44,340 nucleotides of DNA from CAYVIB01 sp964451365 (GTDB taxonomy: Bacteria; Pseudomonadota; Gammaproteobacteria; Pseudomonadales; Cellvibrionaceae): positions 1 to 44,340 of the forward strand of contig CAYVIB010000039.1 in NCBI GenBank assembly GCA_964451365.1, given 5' to 3'. Below are positions 25,638 to 33,770 of the stretch, in pieces. A program made the position numbers and the translations under genes. Each line of letters starts with the position of its first letter. The first letter of the stretch is position 1. The notes beneath the pieces were generated by a model, which had not been told where the DNA came from, ran no database searches, and was given only the letters and a program-made list of their open reading frames with translations.

Positions 25638-27578
25638 ATGACAGAGTGGAATGTGAAGACGTTAAATCTGCGCGAGCCGTACGCTATATCCATTGCGGCG
25701 TGTTGGTCCCTGGCTGTTGTCCTGCTGATTTGGGCCTGGGGAATTCAAGTCTCTTACAGTGACTTTCAATTTGTCGAAAACGCCGGCGTCCGGTCGCCGA
25801 AATCGATTGAACTGCCCTTTCTCGAAGTTTCCCCTAAAGCCCCTGCCACCTATATCTTCGAGGGAAATATCAACGTCGGCTTTCTCTCTCCCGGACAGTT
25901 CAGGATCATTCCCGATGACCTCCTGATGCAAATGACGGTTAACGGGCGCGATGTCGATCTTTCCAGCGTGCCCCGGGACAAGTTGCGGGATGTTGTCAAT
26001 GGCTTCAGCCTGGACCTGGGTGACTACCTTAAGAGTGGGGCCAACAGCGTTCAAATCCGGCTGTGGGACCAGGGCGGTATGATGGGCGTTAGTATCCAAA
26101 AGCAGGGTGTGCATAGCTGGATGCTGCTGGTACTTGCCGCCCTTTTAATCGTGTTTCCCCCAATTTCGCCCTGGCTTGCCAGGGAATACAACCTATCCCA
26201 GGTTACTGCGACGCAGGGGCTGCTTTACGGCCTTATCCTGGCGGGTAACCTCCTGCAGATATGGCTGATTGTCGAATATAACCCGGTTGACCATATATGG
26301 AGCGATCCGGGACGCCATTGGGAACAGGGCACGGAACCGCTGCGGGTGGATTTGATGTCGATGACCGACCCTGTCATGTACCAGCTCTACATCGGCGCGT
26401 TGGGCAAGCTAACGCTTAAACTACCGGTGCTGGTGGCATTTTATACCTCTCTGCTGGCGGTATGGGGGCACTGGATCTGGTATCGCTTCTTTCGCGAACT
26501 GCAATCGAACAAAACCATAGCCCTTGCTGGATGGGCCATCGTTTCGCTGCTCCCTTCGTGGTCTTCCATATACAGCTATTTTATGCAGGAGACCCTGTTG
26601 TTGCCGCTTCTTGGTGCCTCCCTGTGGGCCACATGGCGTGCACGCAGAAAAGGGGATTTGCGCTCTTTTTTGCTGATGGTAACGCTGTGGATTGCGGCGG
26701 GCCTGACGCGCGGTGTGGCTATTCCGCTGGCCGCGGTGTGCTGTACCTGGCTTTGGCTGGAGCAGGGCCTCAAAATGCGCAAGGCGGTGTTTTCAGTCTT
26801 GATTTTGCTGTTGGCACTCGGGCCGCTGACGTATCGTTCCTACCAGACGGTACACCTTTTCGCGCCACATGGCATGGGTCATTTAAACAACATTTACAGC
26901 AAGTCCGGCAAACGCGAGATCGTGATTCATACCCGCAAGGACGGGTCCCGTTGGACCCATATTTTCGGTTCGCCTTCCGTCGGCGCCAAACCGTTCGAGC
27001 CGTTGAGCGACTGGATGACGGAACGTGAAGGCCGGGTTGAGATAAGCGTGGATCTGAACAAGGGGAGCGAGGATTGGAAAAAAGCTTCCGAGAACATCGA
27101 AATGACCTGGGACAAATACTTACGGCTCACCAAGGAAGGGCTCGCATTTTTGTTTTTTTCGCCGTCCTGGCCGGATGGTAACTCCGACCGCCTGGTGGAC
27201 TCGATTAATATTCACATGCGATGGATCTGGGCTCCGTTGTTACTATTGGCGCTTGTCGGTTTGGTCGTAATGCGACGCAAATTGCGCGGTAGCATGATGT
27301 TGCCTGCCTTGATGTTGGCGTGGTTTATCGTGCAGGGCCTGTTGCCCATCGCCGTTGCCGAAGGGCGGTATCGTAAACCGCTGGAAGGGCTGCTAATTTC
27401 CCAATACGTCCTGTTCGCGGCGGCGGCGGTCGGTGCCGTGCGAAAGGTGCCTTATCGAGATAGTCCGGCTAATAGCTGGCTTCAGGGCCGATGGCGAAAA
27501 CTGCGTGGCGCTAATGATGAAGATGACGGCGCACCCGCGGAAGTCGATACAGATCAACCATGCCGGGCGCCAGCCTGA
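25638..27578 (+). CDS. Polytopic membrane protein, probable GT-C-type glycosyltransferase
   Basis: This protein of about 646 residues starts with a membrane helix (ACWSLAVVLLIWAWG). A ~110-residue periplasmic beta-rich domain follows, resembling a small carbohydrate-binding module (FEGNINVGFLSPGQFRI to ANSVQIRLWDQGG). Then come about eight to ten hydrophobic helices, and a second extramembrane segment with HMRWIW before the last helices. The layout, with AGLTRGVAIPLA in a re-entrant region, fits polyprenyl-phosphate-sugar-dependent GT-C transferases. The acidic catalytic motif typical of PMT proteins is not clear, so the activity is inferred. I chose the ATG at 25638 (GGGG upstream); one 39 bp earlier is possible. 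The next gene, GtrA, overlaps its end by 19 bp, supporting a shared role in lipid-linked sugar transfer. Confidence 0.65.
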   Translation: MTEWNVKTLNLREPYAISIAACWSLAVVLLIWAWGIQVSYSDFQFVENAGVRSPKSIELPFLEVSPKAPATYIFEGNINVGFLSPGQFRIIPDDLLMQMTVNGRDVDLSSVPRDKLRDVVNGFSLDLGDYLKSGANSVQIRLWDQGGMMGVSIQKQGVHSWMLLVLAALLIVFPPISPWLAREYNLSQVTATQGLLYGLILAGNLLQIWLIVEYNPVDHIWSDPGRHWEQGTEPLRVDLMSMTDPVMYQLYIGALGKLTLKLPVLVAFYTSLLAVWGHWIWYRFFRELQSNKTIALAGWAIVSLLPSWSSIYSYFMQETLLLPLLGASLWATWRARRKGDLRSFLLMVTLWIAAGLTRGVAIPLAAVCCTWLWLEQGLKMRKAVFSVLILLLALGPLTYRSYQTVHLFAPHGMGHLNNIYSKSGKREIVIHTRKDGSRWTHIFGSPSVGAKPFEPLSDWMTEREGRVEISVDLNKGSEDWKKASENIEMTWDKYLRLTKEGLAFLFFSPSWPDGNSDRLVDSINIHMRWIWAPLLLLALVGLVVMRRKLRGSMMLPALMLAWFIVQGLLPIAVAEGRYRKPLEGLLISQYVLFAAAAVGAVRKVPYRDSPANSWLQGRWRKLRGANDEDDGAPAEVDTDQPCRAPA

Positions 27579-27943
27579 TAGCCCCACCGATTCGATTTCT
27601 GATTGCCGGTGGGGCGGCTACGCTCCTGCAACTGGGTTTGTTAATGCTGTTTGTTGAACTGGAGCTTCTGGCTCCGGTCATTTCCTCCGCGCTTTCCTAT
27701 TCCATTTCCGCTGTTTTTAATTATTTACTTAACTACTATTTAACATTCGCCAGCACCAAGGCGCATGTGGAAACCTTTCCCAAATTCCTTATGGTGGCCG
27801 GAGTTGGCGTTGTCTGTAATACCGCTACGTTTGCCGCGTTACTTTACCTTGGCTGCAATTATTTTATTGCCCAGTGCCTCGCCATCGTGGTCACTCTCCT
27901 GCTCAATTTTACCTTGCATAAATACTGGATATATCGGGAATAA
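27560..27943 (+). CDS. GtrA-family membrane protein (lipid-linked sugar translocation)
   Basis: This 127-residue protein has four hydrophobic helices. Characteristic GtrA features are the first helix with RFLIAGGAATLLQLGLL, the helix-2 end YSISAVFNYLLNYYLTF, and the C-terminal helix ending LLNFTLHKYWIYR. GtrA proteins are thought to move undecaprenyl-phosphate-linked sugars across the inner membrane. The gene overlaps the upstream GT-C-like gene by 19 bp and is followed by a good terminator, so the two form an operon. The usual third member, a dolichol-phosphate-mannose-synthase-like GT2, is missing from this operon. The GT2 at 18419 is of a different type. Confidence 0.9.
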   Translation: MPGASLIAPPIRFLIAGGAATLLQLGLLMLFVELELLAPVISSALSYSISAVFNYLLNYYLTFASTKAHVETFPKFLMVAGVGVVCNTATFAALLYLGCNYFIAQCLAIVVTLLLNFTLHKYWIYRE

Positions 27944-27982
27944 AAACGGAACTTGTCCTGATGGAGGTGTTTTACCGGCTTT

Positions 27983-28013
27983 GGCGGACAGCCTAACGCT
28001 ATCCGCCTTTTTA
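27983..28013 (+). terminator. Intrinsic terminator after gtrA
   Basis: GGCGGA (27983-27988) pairs with TCCGCC (28002-28007); three further inner pairs (AGC/GCT) follow one mismatch, and TTTTTATT follows the stem directly. It ends the GT-C/GtrA operon and insulates it from the convergent ydbL. Confidence 0.85.
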
Positions 28014-28020
28014 TTCTAAT

Positions 28021-28359
28021 TTATTTCTTCCGCCAACCACCGTCCGGCAGTTTGATGTAATGCCCGCTTTGCGTTTTGGAAAACGCCTTCTCTCCCGCCA
28101 GTTTTTCCACCGCGGCCAATGGTATCCCCTGTTCCCTGGCCACTTCCACGTACTTTTCCTTGCGCTTGGAATTGATGTCTTCAATCAGCGCAAGCACATC
28201 CGCCGATGGCGATGACTGTGGCGAGCCCAGGTAACCGTTGGCCATTTCACCCACCAGGCCGTTGTCCTTGGCTTCCTGGATATCCAGCGCGAAGGCGGGG
28301 AAGGCGATAAATGCGGTAGCAGCGATGGCGAAAAATAGTTGTTTGAATCGTTTAAACAT
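28021..28359 (-). CDS. ydbL: YdbL-family periplasmic protein (DUF1318)
   Basis: This 112-residue protein has a clear Sec signal peptide (MFKRFKQLFFAIAATAFIAF, cleavage after PAFA). The mature YdbL-type region follows: LDIQEAKDNGLVGEMANGYL, then INSKRKEKYVEVAREQGIPL and GHYIKLPDGGWRKK. It is the third gene of a ydbH-ynbE-ydbL unit (15-bp gap to ynbE). In E. coli YdbL is thought to assist or regulate assembly of the YdbH-YnbE bridge across the periplasm; this is known from that system, not from this sequence. Confidence 0.9.
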   Translation of the reverse strand: MFKRFKQLFFAIAATAFIAFPAFALDIQEAKDNGLVGEMANGYLGSPQSSPSADVLALIEDINSKRKEKYVEVAREQGIPLAAVEKLAGEKAFSKTQSGHYIKLPDGGWRKK

Positions 28360-28374
28360 TGTCTGCTCCTTAAT

Positions 28375-28605
28375 TTAAAACAAGCCCGAGTCTTCGGAAA
28401 GAATGGAATCAAGTTCTTTATCCACTTTCACGCGAATCTCGTGTTCTATTTTAACGTTGAGATTGATCGTAATCGGTTTGTCCGACGGTTCAACTTTTAC
28501 CGTGGGCGCGCATCCACCTGTCCCGGCAAGGCAGGCCAGAACAAATGAAAGCCCGATAAGGTGCGCGGTATTTTTTTGCGCTCTCAATTTACTGCCGATG
28601 GTCAT
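28375..28605 (-). CDS. ynbE: YnbE-family small outer-membrane lipoprotein
   Basis: This 76-residue protein has an N-terminal hydrophobic signal ending in GTGGC. Cys32 is the likely lipidated residue because it immediately precedes APTVKVEPSDKPITINLNVK, the conserved YnbE start. The lipobox is atypical (Thr at -3). The ending KIEHEIRVKVDKELD is also family-typical. In E. coli YnbE multimers cap YdbH to bridge it to the outer membrane. It lies nine bases after ydbH and fifteen before ydbL, clearly one operon. Confidence 0.9.
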   Translation of the reverse strand: MTIGSKLRAQKNTAHLIGLSFVLACLAGTGGCAPTVKVEPSDKPITINLNVKIEHEIRVKVDKELDSILSEDSGLF

Positions 28606-28614
28606 CTTCTTCCC

Positions 28615-31293
28615 CTATAGAGGTTGTTGGCAAAGCGGCACGTCCGAATCCGCGCCGTTGCTGAAAAGGCTTTCCACTTGTGCTTGCAGCCCGGCCTGCA
28701 GGCGCATGGCCTGGAAAGCCGATTTCAGGTTCACTTCCGTGTTCAGGTTCAGGTCAATTTGCTGTCCACCCGCCACTTCCGGATTGCTGCCCAGGATATT
28801 GGACTTCAGGGCCAGGTTTCCGTCATTGTACTCCACCTGTGTGTTGAAGGTTTCATACTTGAAGTTCTTCAACACATCCAGCGTTAATTGTAGTTTTTGG
28901 TTCAGGCCCTCGCTGCCGCTCAGCGAGGACTGGTACCGGATAACACCACCGTCGGCATCGCCCAGTTTTCCCGCGGCCAGGGCAAAGCTTCCATCCTTAT
29001 TCAGCTTTACCGGCAGGACGCCCGTCAGTTCCCCATTTGTGGTCACGCTGTCGATATTCTGGGTTTGAACCAACTGGGCCAGATTCAGGCTGTACAGCCG
29101 GATCACTATCGTGGAGTCCTTTCCCGAAGCCCAGTGCTGGTTCTCCACCAGTGCCCGCCCGCCGAACACGTCGCCGTGCGCCTGTAGAATATGCGCGCCA
29201 AGTCCGGATTCCCCGGCTGTCAGTACGGCATCAAGTACAACATTTTCGACTTCAGCACCCACATTCACGCTGTCCGCGCTTGCCGCCAGTTTGTACTTGC
29301 CATCCGATTTTGCCTGCAGCGTGCTTAACGACAGCTGAACGTTTTCCATGATTCCCAGTGAACCGCTGATATCAGCATTTTCCAGATTTATGTTCAGCTT
29401 CGGCATGGCGTCCTTCCGCCCGGTTGGCCAGTCAATAGTGGCCCGGAACTTTCCTTGCGTAATGTCGGCGGTCAAATCCTTCAGGTTGAGCCAGCGCTTT
29501 AGCGAATGCTGTTTGGAAAAGTCATGCTCCATATTGATATGCAGCCCCCGGTCCGCCCGCCAGTTTCCAGTCAATAATTTAACGTCGCACTGGTTCAACA
29601 AACGGAAAGCGGCTGTCTCCAATTGGTGGCCCGCCTGTTCCGTCTGCGAATACAGGTCGACCTTGGCCCGGTAGGGTGGCAGTCGATAAGCTTTGCCTTT
29701 GGGTTTTTTGCGAAGGCGACTGTCGCCGGTGGCAAGCGTCAAAGTGGCGTGCGATCCGGCAAGCCTGAAAGTTCCGCTTGCGTTAACCGGCGAAAGTTGG
29801 TGGCTATCGGTTGTTAAACTGCCAGCCTGCAGGTTAAAAGCAATTTTCTCGATGACCGTTTCGTCCCTGCTGACGGAAAGCTGTTGCGGCGGAAAGTCAA
29901 CTCGCGCGTCGTTAAAGGTGAACTGTTTATTGGCAATTCGTCCCGCGGCAAAAGATGTTTTCTCCTGAATATCGACGTTCACAACATCGCGGTCGATTTC
30001 CAGCATGGCGGAAAAATTTAACCGTGAATTATGCAACTGGACGTTGTCGATTTGCGTCAGTTCGAAAAGTTTTTCGCCATCGGCCTGGCCACTGATATGC
30101 ATCGACGCTTTGAACTGCTCGTTGCCAACAGATAAACCGTTCCAGCCGAACCGGCTGATGCCCATTTCCGCAATGGCATTGTTATCGATGGTGTAACCAA
30201 ACATAACCGCCGCCTCATTTGCGGCCGCAAGGTTTTGCTTCGACAGGCTGCCGATCTGCCCATGCAGCGTAACCGGTTCCGGAAGCATGGCGGTAATCAG
30301 GTGTCTCAGGCCTCCTTGATTGAACTGTAGTGAAAAGGCCTCAAGAGGCCGGACCGGAAGAGGGGAGAAATTCACGTTCCATTCGGTCCTGGCGAGATTA
30401 ATTTCAACGGTCATTCCCGCGGCCAGGTTTATTTCTTCCGCGTCATTCTTCATATCGCTTGCCAGGGTTCCCCTGGCGTTAAGTATCGGGTGCTCCAGAA
30501 ATTCAGAAAGCGGCATGTCTTCCAGCAAGAGGTCCAGTTTCGATTCCATTTTTCCGGTAAAGCCGGTGACAACTTTGTCCAGTTCGGTTTTCAATTCGAG
30601 CGGCTCGGTAATATCCACGGTGAGGCTGGACTGCAGGGCGATGGTGGGCTCGTTGTATGTGATGTTGGATTCAATTAACAACAGCGGTGGCCGGTTGGCC
30701 CGCTTACCCAAAGCAAAACGGAAAGCATTGTCACGGCTAACCGAAAGCGCCAGCAGGGTGTTCTCCTGGCCAGCGAGGGTGCCATTCAGCCGGAATTGAT
30801 CGGCATTTTTAACAATATTAATTTGCAGTAGCTGGGCCAGTAGCGGGCTGTTATCCCCGTTCGATTCGCTCTGCATGATGTTTGCCGTCTCCACGGAAAT
30901 ATCCAGCAGTGGAATAAACGGTAAATAATTTTCCGGTAAATATTCTGAAAGCAGGCCTGAATCCCGTGGAGAGTCGTGCTCCGCCTTATGTATGACGACA
31001 TCGACATGTTCCACCGCCGCCTTAAAACGGCTGAAGAAGTCGAAAAAATTTATGTCGGCGTTTGTAAATGACAGGGAAGCGGTATCCGTCTGTTCCAACG
31101 TAACTTCCCGTACCACAATGGAATTCCAGTTCGGGCGATCCACCTGTATTCGCGTTATTTTCGCGCCTGTGTCGCCGAGTATCCGGTTTGCCAGCGGTTT
31201 GATATACCACGGAAAGCCGATATAGGCGGCAACGGGAATGGCGACAATAAAAACGACAACGATAAACAGTAACAGGAGTATTTTTCGGCGCAC
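28615..31293 (-). CDS. ydbH: YdbH-family AsmA-like intermembrane phospholipid-transport protein
   Basis: This 892-residue protein has one N-terminal membrane anchor (ILLLLFIVVVFIVAIPVAAY) and a long periplasmic region of alternating hydrophobic beta-strands with no enzymatic motif. That is the lipid-channel architecture of AsmA-like proteins. The length is close to E. coli YdbH. The C-terminal part (GVIRYQSSLSGSEGLNQKL, then FNTQVEYNDGNLALKSNILG and EVAGGQQIDLNLNTEVNLK) is the conserved YdbH end. With YnbE it should form a periplasm-spanning bridge moving phospholipids to the outer membrane, partly redundant with TamB and YhdP. It is the first gene of the operon; its promoter lies in the 153 bp shared with the divergent GH43 gene. 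Confidence 0.9.
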   Translation of the reverse strand: MRRKILLLLFIVVVFIVAIPVAAYIGFPWYIKPLANRILGDTGAKITRIQVDRPNWNSIVVREVTLEQTDTASLSFTNADINFFDFFSRFKAAVEHVDVVIHKAEHDSPRDSGLLSEYLPENYLPFIPLLDISVETANIMQSESNGDNSPLLAQLLQINIVKNADQFRLNGTLAGQENTLLALSVSRDNAFRFALGKRANRPPLLLIESNITYNEPTIALQSSLTVDITEPLELKTELDKVVTGFTGKMESKLDLLLEDMPLSEFLEHPILNARGTLASDMKNDAEEINLAAGMTVEINLARTEWNVNFSPLPVRPLEAFSLQFNQGGLRHLITAMLPEPVTLHGQIGSLSKQNLAAANEAAVMFGYTIDNNAIAEMGISRFGWNGLSVGNEQFKASMHISGQADGEKLFELTQIDNVQLHNSRLNFSAMLEIDRDVVNVDIQEKTSFAAGRIANKQFTFNDARVDFPPQQLSVSRDETVIEKIAFNLQAGSLTTDSHQLSPVNASGTFRLAGSHATLTLATGDSRLRKKPKGKAYRLPPYRAKVDLYSQTEQAGHQLETAAFRLLNQCDVKLLTGNWRADRGLHINMEHDFSKQHSLKRWLNLKDLTADITQGKFRATIDWPTGRKDAMPKLNINLENADISGSLGIMENVQLSLSTLQAKSDGKYKLAASADSVNVGAEVENVVLDAVLTAGESGLGAHILQAHGDVFGGRALVENQHWASGKDSTIVIRLYSLNLAQLVQTQNIDSVTTNGELTGVLPVKLNKDGSFALAAGKLGDADGGVIRYQSSLSGSEGLNQKLQLTLDVLKNFKYETFNTQVEYNDGNLALKSNILGSNPEVAGGQQIDLNLNTEVNLKSAFQAMRLQAGLQAQVESLFSNGADSDVPLCQQPL

Positions 31294-31446
31294 GCAGTAC
31301 GGTCTCCGGTTGGCGCGGTTTGAACATTGTAGCAGATGCCCCTGTGGGGACGCTGGTCGACGGATACGGATCCGTTGAGCTGGAATAGGCCTTTATGCCA
31401 AGATATGGCCCCAGCGATACAACAATAACCGTAAGGAATTCACCCG

Positions 31447-33027
31447 ATGAATATCAAGAATCCTGTTCTGCCCGGCTTCAATCCCGACCCATCAATTTTG
31501 CGCGTGGGTGATGATTACTACATCGCCACGTCCACCTTCGAATGGTTCCCTGGCGTGCAGATACATCACTCGCGGGACCTGGTTAACTGGAGGCTGATTG
31601 CCCGGCCGCTGAACAGGACCAGCCAACTGGACATGGCGGGCAACCCCAACTCCTGCGGTGTGTGGGCGCCTTGCCTGTCGTACGACAACGGCACTTTTTA
31701 TTTGATATACACCGACGTTAAAACGTTCCGTGGCATTTTCAAGGATGCGCACAATTACCTTGTCACCACAGAGGATATCACCGGCGACTGGTCGGACCCG
31801 ATCTACCTGAACAGTTCCGGCTTCGACCCTTCGCTGTTTCACGACAACGATGGCCGCAAATGGCTGTTGAATATGATCTGGGACCACCGCAAGGACAAAC
31901 ACCCCTTCGGCGGCATTTTGTTGCAGGAGTTTTCGACAAAGGAACAAAAACTGGTAGGCCCGATCCGCAACATCTTTAAAGGCACGCCGATAGAAAAGGT
32001 GGAAGGTCCTCACCTGTACAAGCGCAATGGATACTATTACCTGATGACAGCCGAAGGCGGCACTGTTTTCCGGCACTCGGTGACCATGGCCCGCTCGCGC
32101 AATATTGAAGGTCCCTATGAGGTGGACCCGCAAAACCCGGTATTAACTTCCTACGATGATCCGACACTGGAATTGCAAAAAGCCGGACATGCATCGCTGG
32201 TGGAAACCCAAAGCGGCGAATGGTATATGACTCACCTTTGCGGGCGCCCGCTGCCGTCGCGAGGGCGATGCGTGCTGGGACGGGAAACCGCCATCCAGAA
32301 AATGACCTGGACGGACGACGGCTGGCTGCGGTTGGAAGAAGGCGGCAACAGTCCAAGGGTGTTGGTGAAAGCACCGGACCTGCCCGAGCACAAATGGCCG
32401 GAAGAAAACCCGCGGGATGATTTCGATTCGGCGCAATTGAACATTCACTTTCAGTTCCTGCGTGTACCGCCCGTCGGGGATACCCTGTCGCTGACCGAGC
32501 GCTCCGGGTTTATGCGGCTTCGGGGAGGTGAGTCTCTCAGCTCCCACCACAGTCAGTCGCTGGTGGTACGAAGACAGCAGGCTTTTTGTTACACCGCCGA
32601 AACCGCTCTTGAGTTCAACCCCGGCACGTTCCAGCAAATGGCCGGGCTGATCTGCATGTATGACAACACCAATTTCTACTACCTGCATGTTACCTGGGAC
32701 GAAAAGGTGGGCAAATGTATCGAAGTGATGACCTGCATTTCCGGCAACTTCGATTTTCCATTAACGGAAAAAATAAAGCTGGCTGGCCAGGTTACCTACC
32801 TGCGCGCGGAGGTCACCTACGACAAATTGCGATTCAGCTTTTCCGAAAACGGAACCGACTGGAAAGCCATTGGACCGGTGCTGGATGCAAGCACGCTTTC
32901 CGACGATTTTGATGCGGGCGGTGGCGATGCGCATTTTACCGGTGCGTTTGTTGGTGTTTGCTGTCAGGACTTATCCGGTAGTCGATTGCACGCGGATTTC
33001 GATTACTTCGAATATCGCGAAAACTAA
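31447..33027 (+). CDS. Glycoside hydrolase family 43 beta-xylosidase (cytoplasmic)
   Basis: This 526-residue enzyme is a typical bacterial XynB-type GH43 with a five-bladed propeller (about 1-310) and a C-terminal beta-sandwich. The three catalytic residues can be placed: Asp14 in NPDPS (general base), Asp127 in SGFDPSLF (pKa modulator) and Glu186 in KVEGPHLY (general acid). There is no signal peptide, so it acts in the cytoplasm on imported xylo- or arabinoxylo-oligosaccharides and releases xylose (perhaps also arabinose). AAGGAA lies nine bases before the ATG. It stands alone, divergent from ydbH and convergent with the rha-lut operon. The 108-bp palindrome starts 4 bp after its stop. Confidence 0.92.
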   Translation: MNIKNPVLPGFNPDPSILRVGDDYYIATSTFEWFPGVQIHHSRDLVNWRLIARPLNRTSQLDMAGNPNSCGVWAPCLSYDNGTFYLIYTDVKTFRGIFKDAHNYLVTTEDITGDWSDPIYLNSSGFDPSLFHDNDGRKWLLNMIWDHRKDKHPFGGILLQEFSTKEQKLVGPIRNIFKGTPIEKVEGPHLYKRNGYYYLMTAEGGTVFRHSVTMARSRNIEGPYEVDPQNPVLTSYDDPTLELQKAGHASLVETQSGEWYMTHLCGRPLPSRGRCVLGRETAIQKMTWTDDGWLRLEEGGNSPRVLVKAPDLPEHKWPEENPRDDFDSAQLNIHFQFLRVPPVGDTLSLTERSGFMRLRGGESLSSHHSQSLVVRRQQAFCYTAETALEFNPGTFQQMAGLICMYDNTNFYYLHVTWDEKVGKCIEVMTCISGNFDFPLTEKIKLAGQVTYLRAEVTYDKLRFSFSENGTDWKAIGPVLDASTLSDDFDAGGGDAHFTGAFVGVCCQDLSGSRLHADFDYFEYREN

Positions 33028-33030
33028 ACC

Positions 33031-33138
33031 GCAGGGCGGGTAAGCAATGCTCCGACACTTCGGGCGTCGCCCGCCACTGACGCGGCAAGAACGGGCGGGT
33101 GGAGCCCGAAGTGTCGAACCGTCGCTTACCCGCCCTGC
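33031..33138. repeat. 108-bp imperfect palindrome between convergent genes
   Basis: Three nested stems are present. GCAGGGCGGGTAAGC (33031-33045) pairs with 33124-33138, and CGACACTTCGGGC (33053-33065) pairs with 33104-33116; both are perfect. The inner pair is CCCGCC (33070-33075) with GGCGGG (33094-33099). The right outer arm includes the last codons and stop of lutC. It could end transcription from both sides, although no T tract follows, or be a small palindromic repeat or inverted duplication of the lutC end. Confidence 0.9.
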
Positions 33139-33770
33139 GAAATTAATACGTAATCCACCCATTTTGGTCCGTGGGCGCCGAGTTGAATGGTCTGCTCCAC
33201 ATCCGCCGTACGGGAAGGCCCGGTAATAAAGTTAACCGCGCGTGGCATATTACCACCAAACCGTTGTCGCAGCTTTTGCCAGATATCTTCCTGGTAAGCC
33301 ACGATATCCTGCTTGTCCACCACAACAATCAGTCTTTCCACCAAAAACAGCATACCGCTCGGGCAGTCATCGCTGAAGGACACAATAGTCCCCGTTTCGG
33401 CGATACCCGCACAGGCACGGACGATGCCCCAGTTGTTGGGATTTTTTACATCTTCCGTAACTTTAAATTTGGAAAGTTGATCTGCCAGAACCTGCATGTT
33501 GGGAGAAAGCACCACAGGCTGATTTCGCCGCGCCCACTTTTTAAGCCACGGACCAAACTCTTCCAGGGAATCAAGCAAATGAACCGTTGCCGCCGATTCC
33601 CCGGCCGCACGAACAAACACCTCGACAACAGAATCCGAAAGCGGCGGCTGAACCGGCTCCCTTTTTTGCCGGACGAGCGTCGCGAACGCCTCATCAATAT
33701 CCCCAACCTCGCCAATGCGCCTAAGCGATTGGCCGATACGACGCAAAATAGTTTCCCGGTTGTTCGTCAT
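33126..33770 (-). CDS. lutC: LutC-type L-lactate utilization protein
   Basis: This 214-residue protein is of the LUD domain family (LutC/YkgG). Diagnostic stretches are GIVRACAGIAETGTIVSFS, LVERLIVVVDKQDIVAYQED and FITGPSRTADVEQTIQLGAHGP. It is the third subunit of the LutABC complex that oxidises L-lactate to pyruvate. The ATG at 33770 overlaps the LutB stop (ATGA), which fixes the start; the 67 extra codons upstream in the same frame lie over lutB and are not used. The stop is embedded in the large palindrome at 33031-33138. Confidence 0.92.
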   Translation of the reverse strand: MTNNRETILRRIGQSLRRIGEVGDIDEAFATLVRQKREPVQPPLSDSVVEVFVRAAGESAATVHLLDSLEEFGPWLKKWARRNQPVVLSPNMQVLADQLSKFKVTEDVKNPNNWGIVRACAGIAETGTIVSFSDDCPSGMLFLVERLIVVVDKQDIVAYQEDIWQKLRQRFGGNMPRAVNFITGPSRTADVEQTIQLGAHGPKWVDYVLISQGG

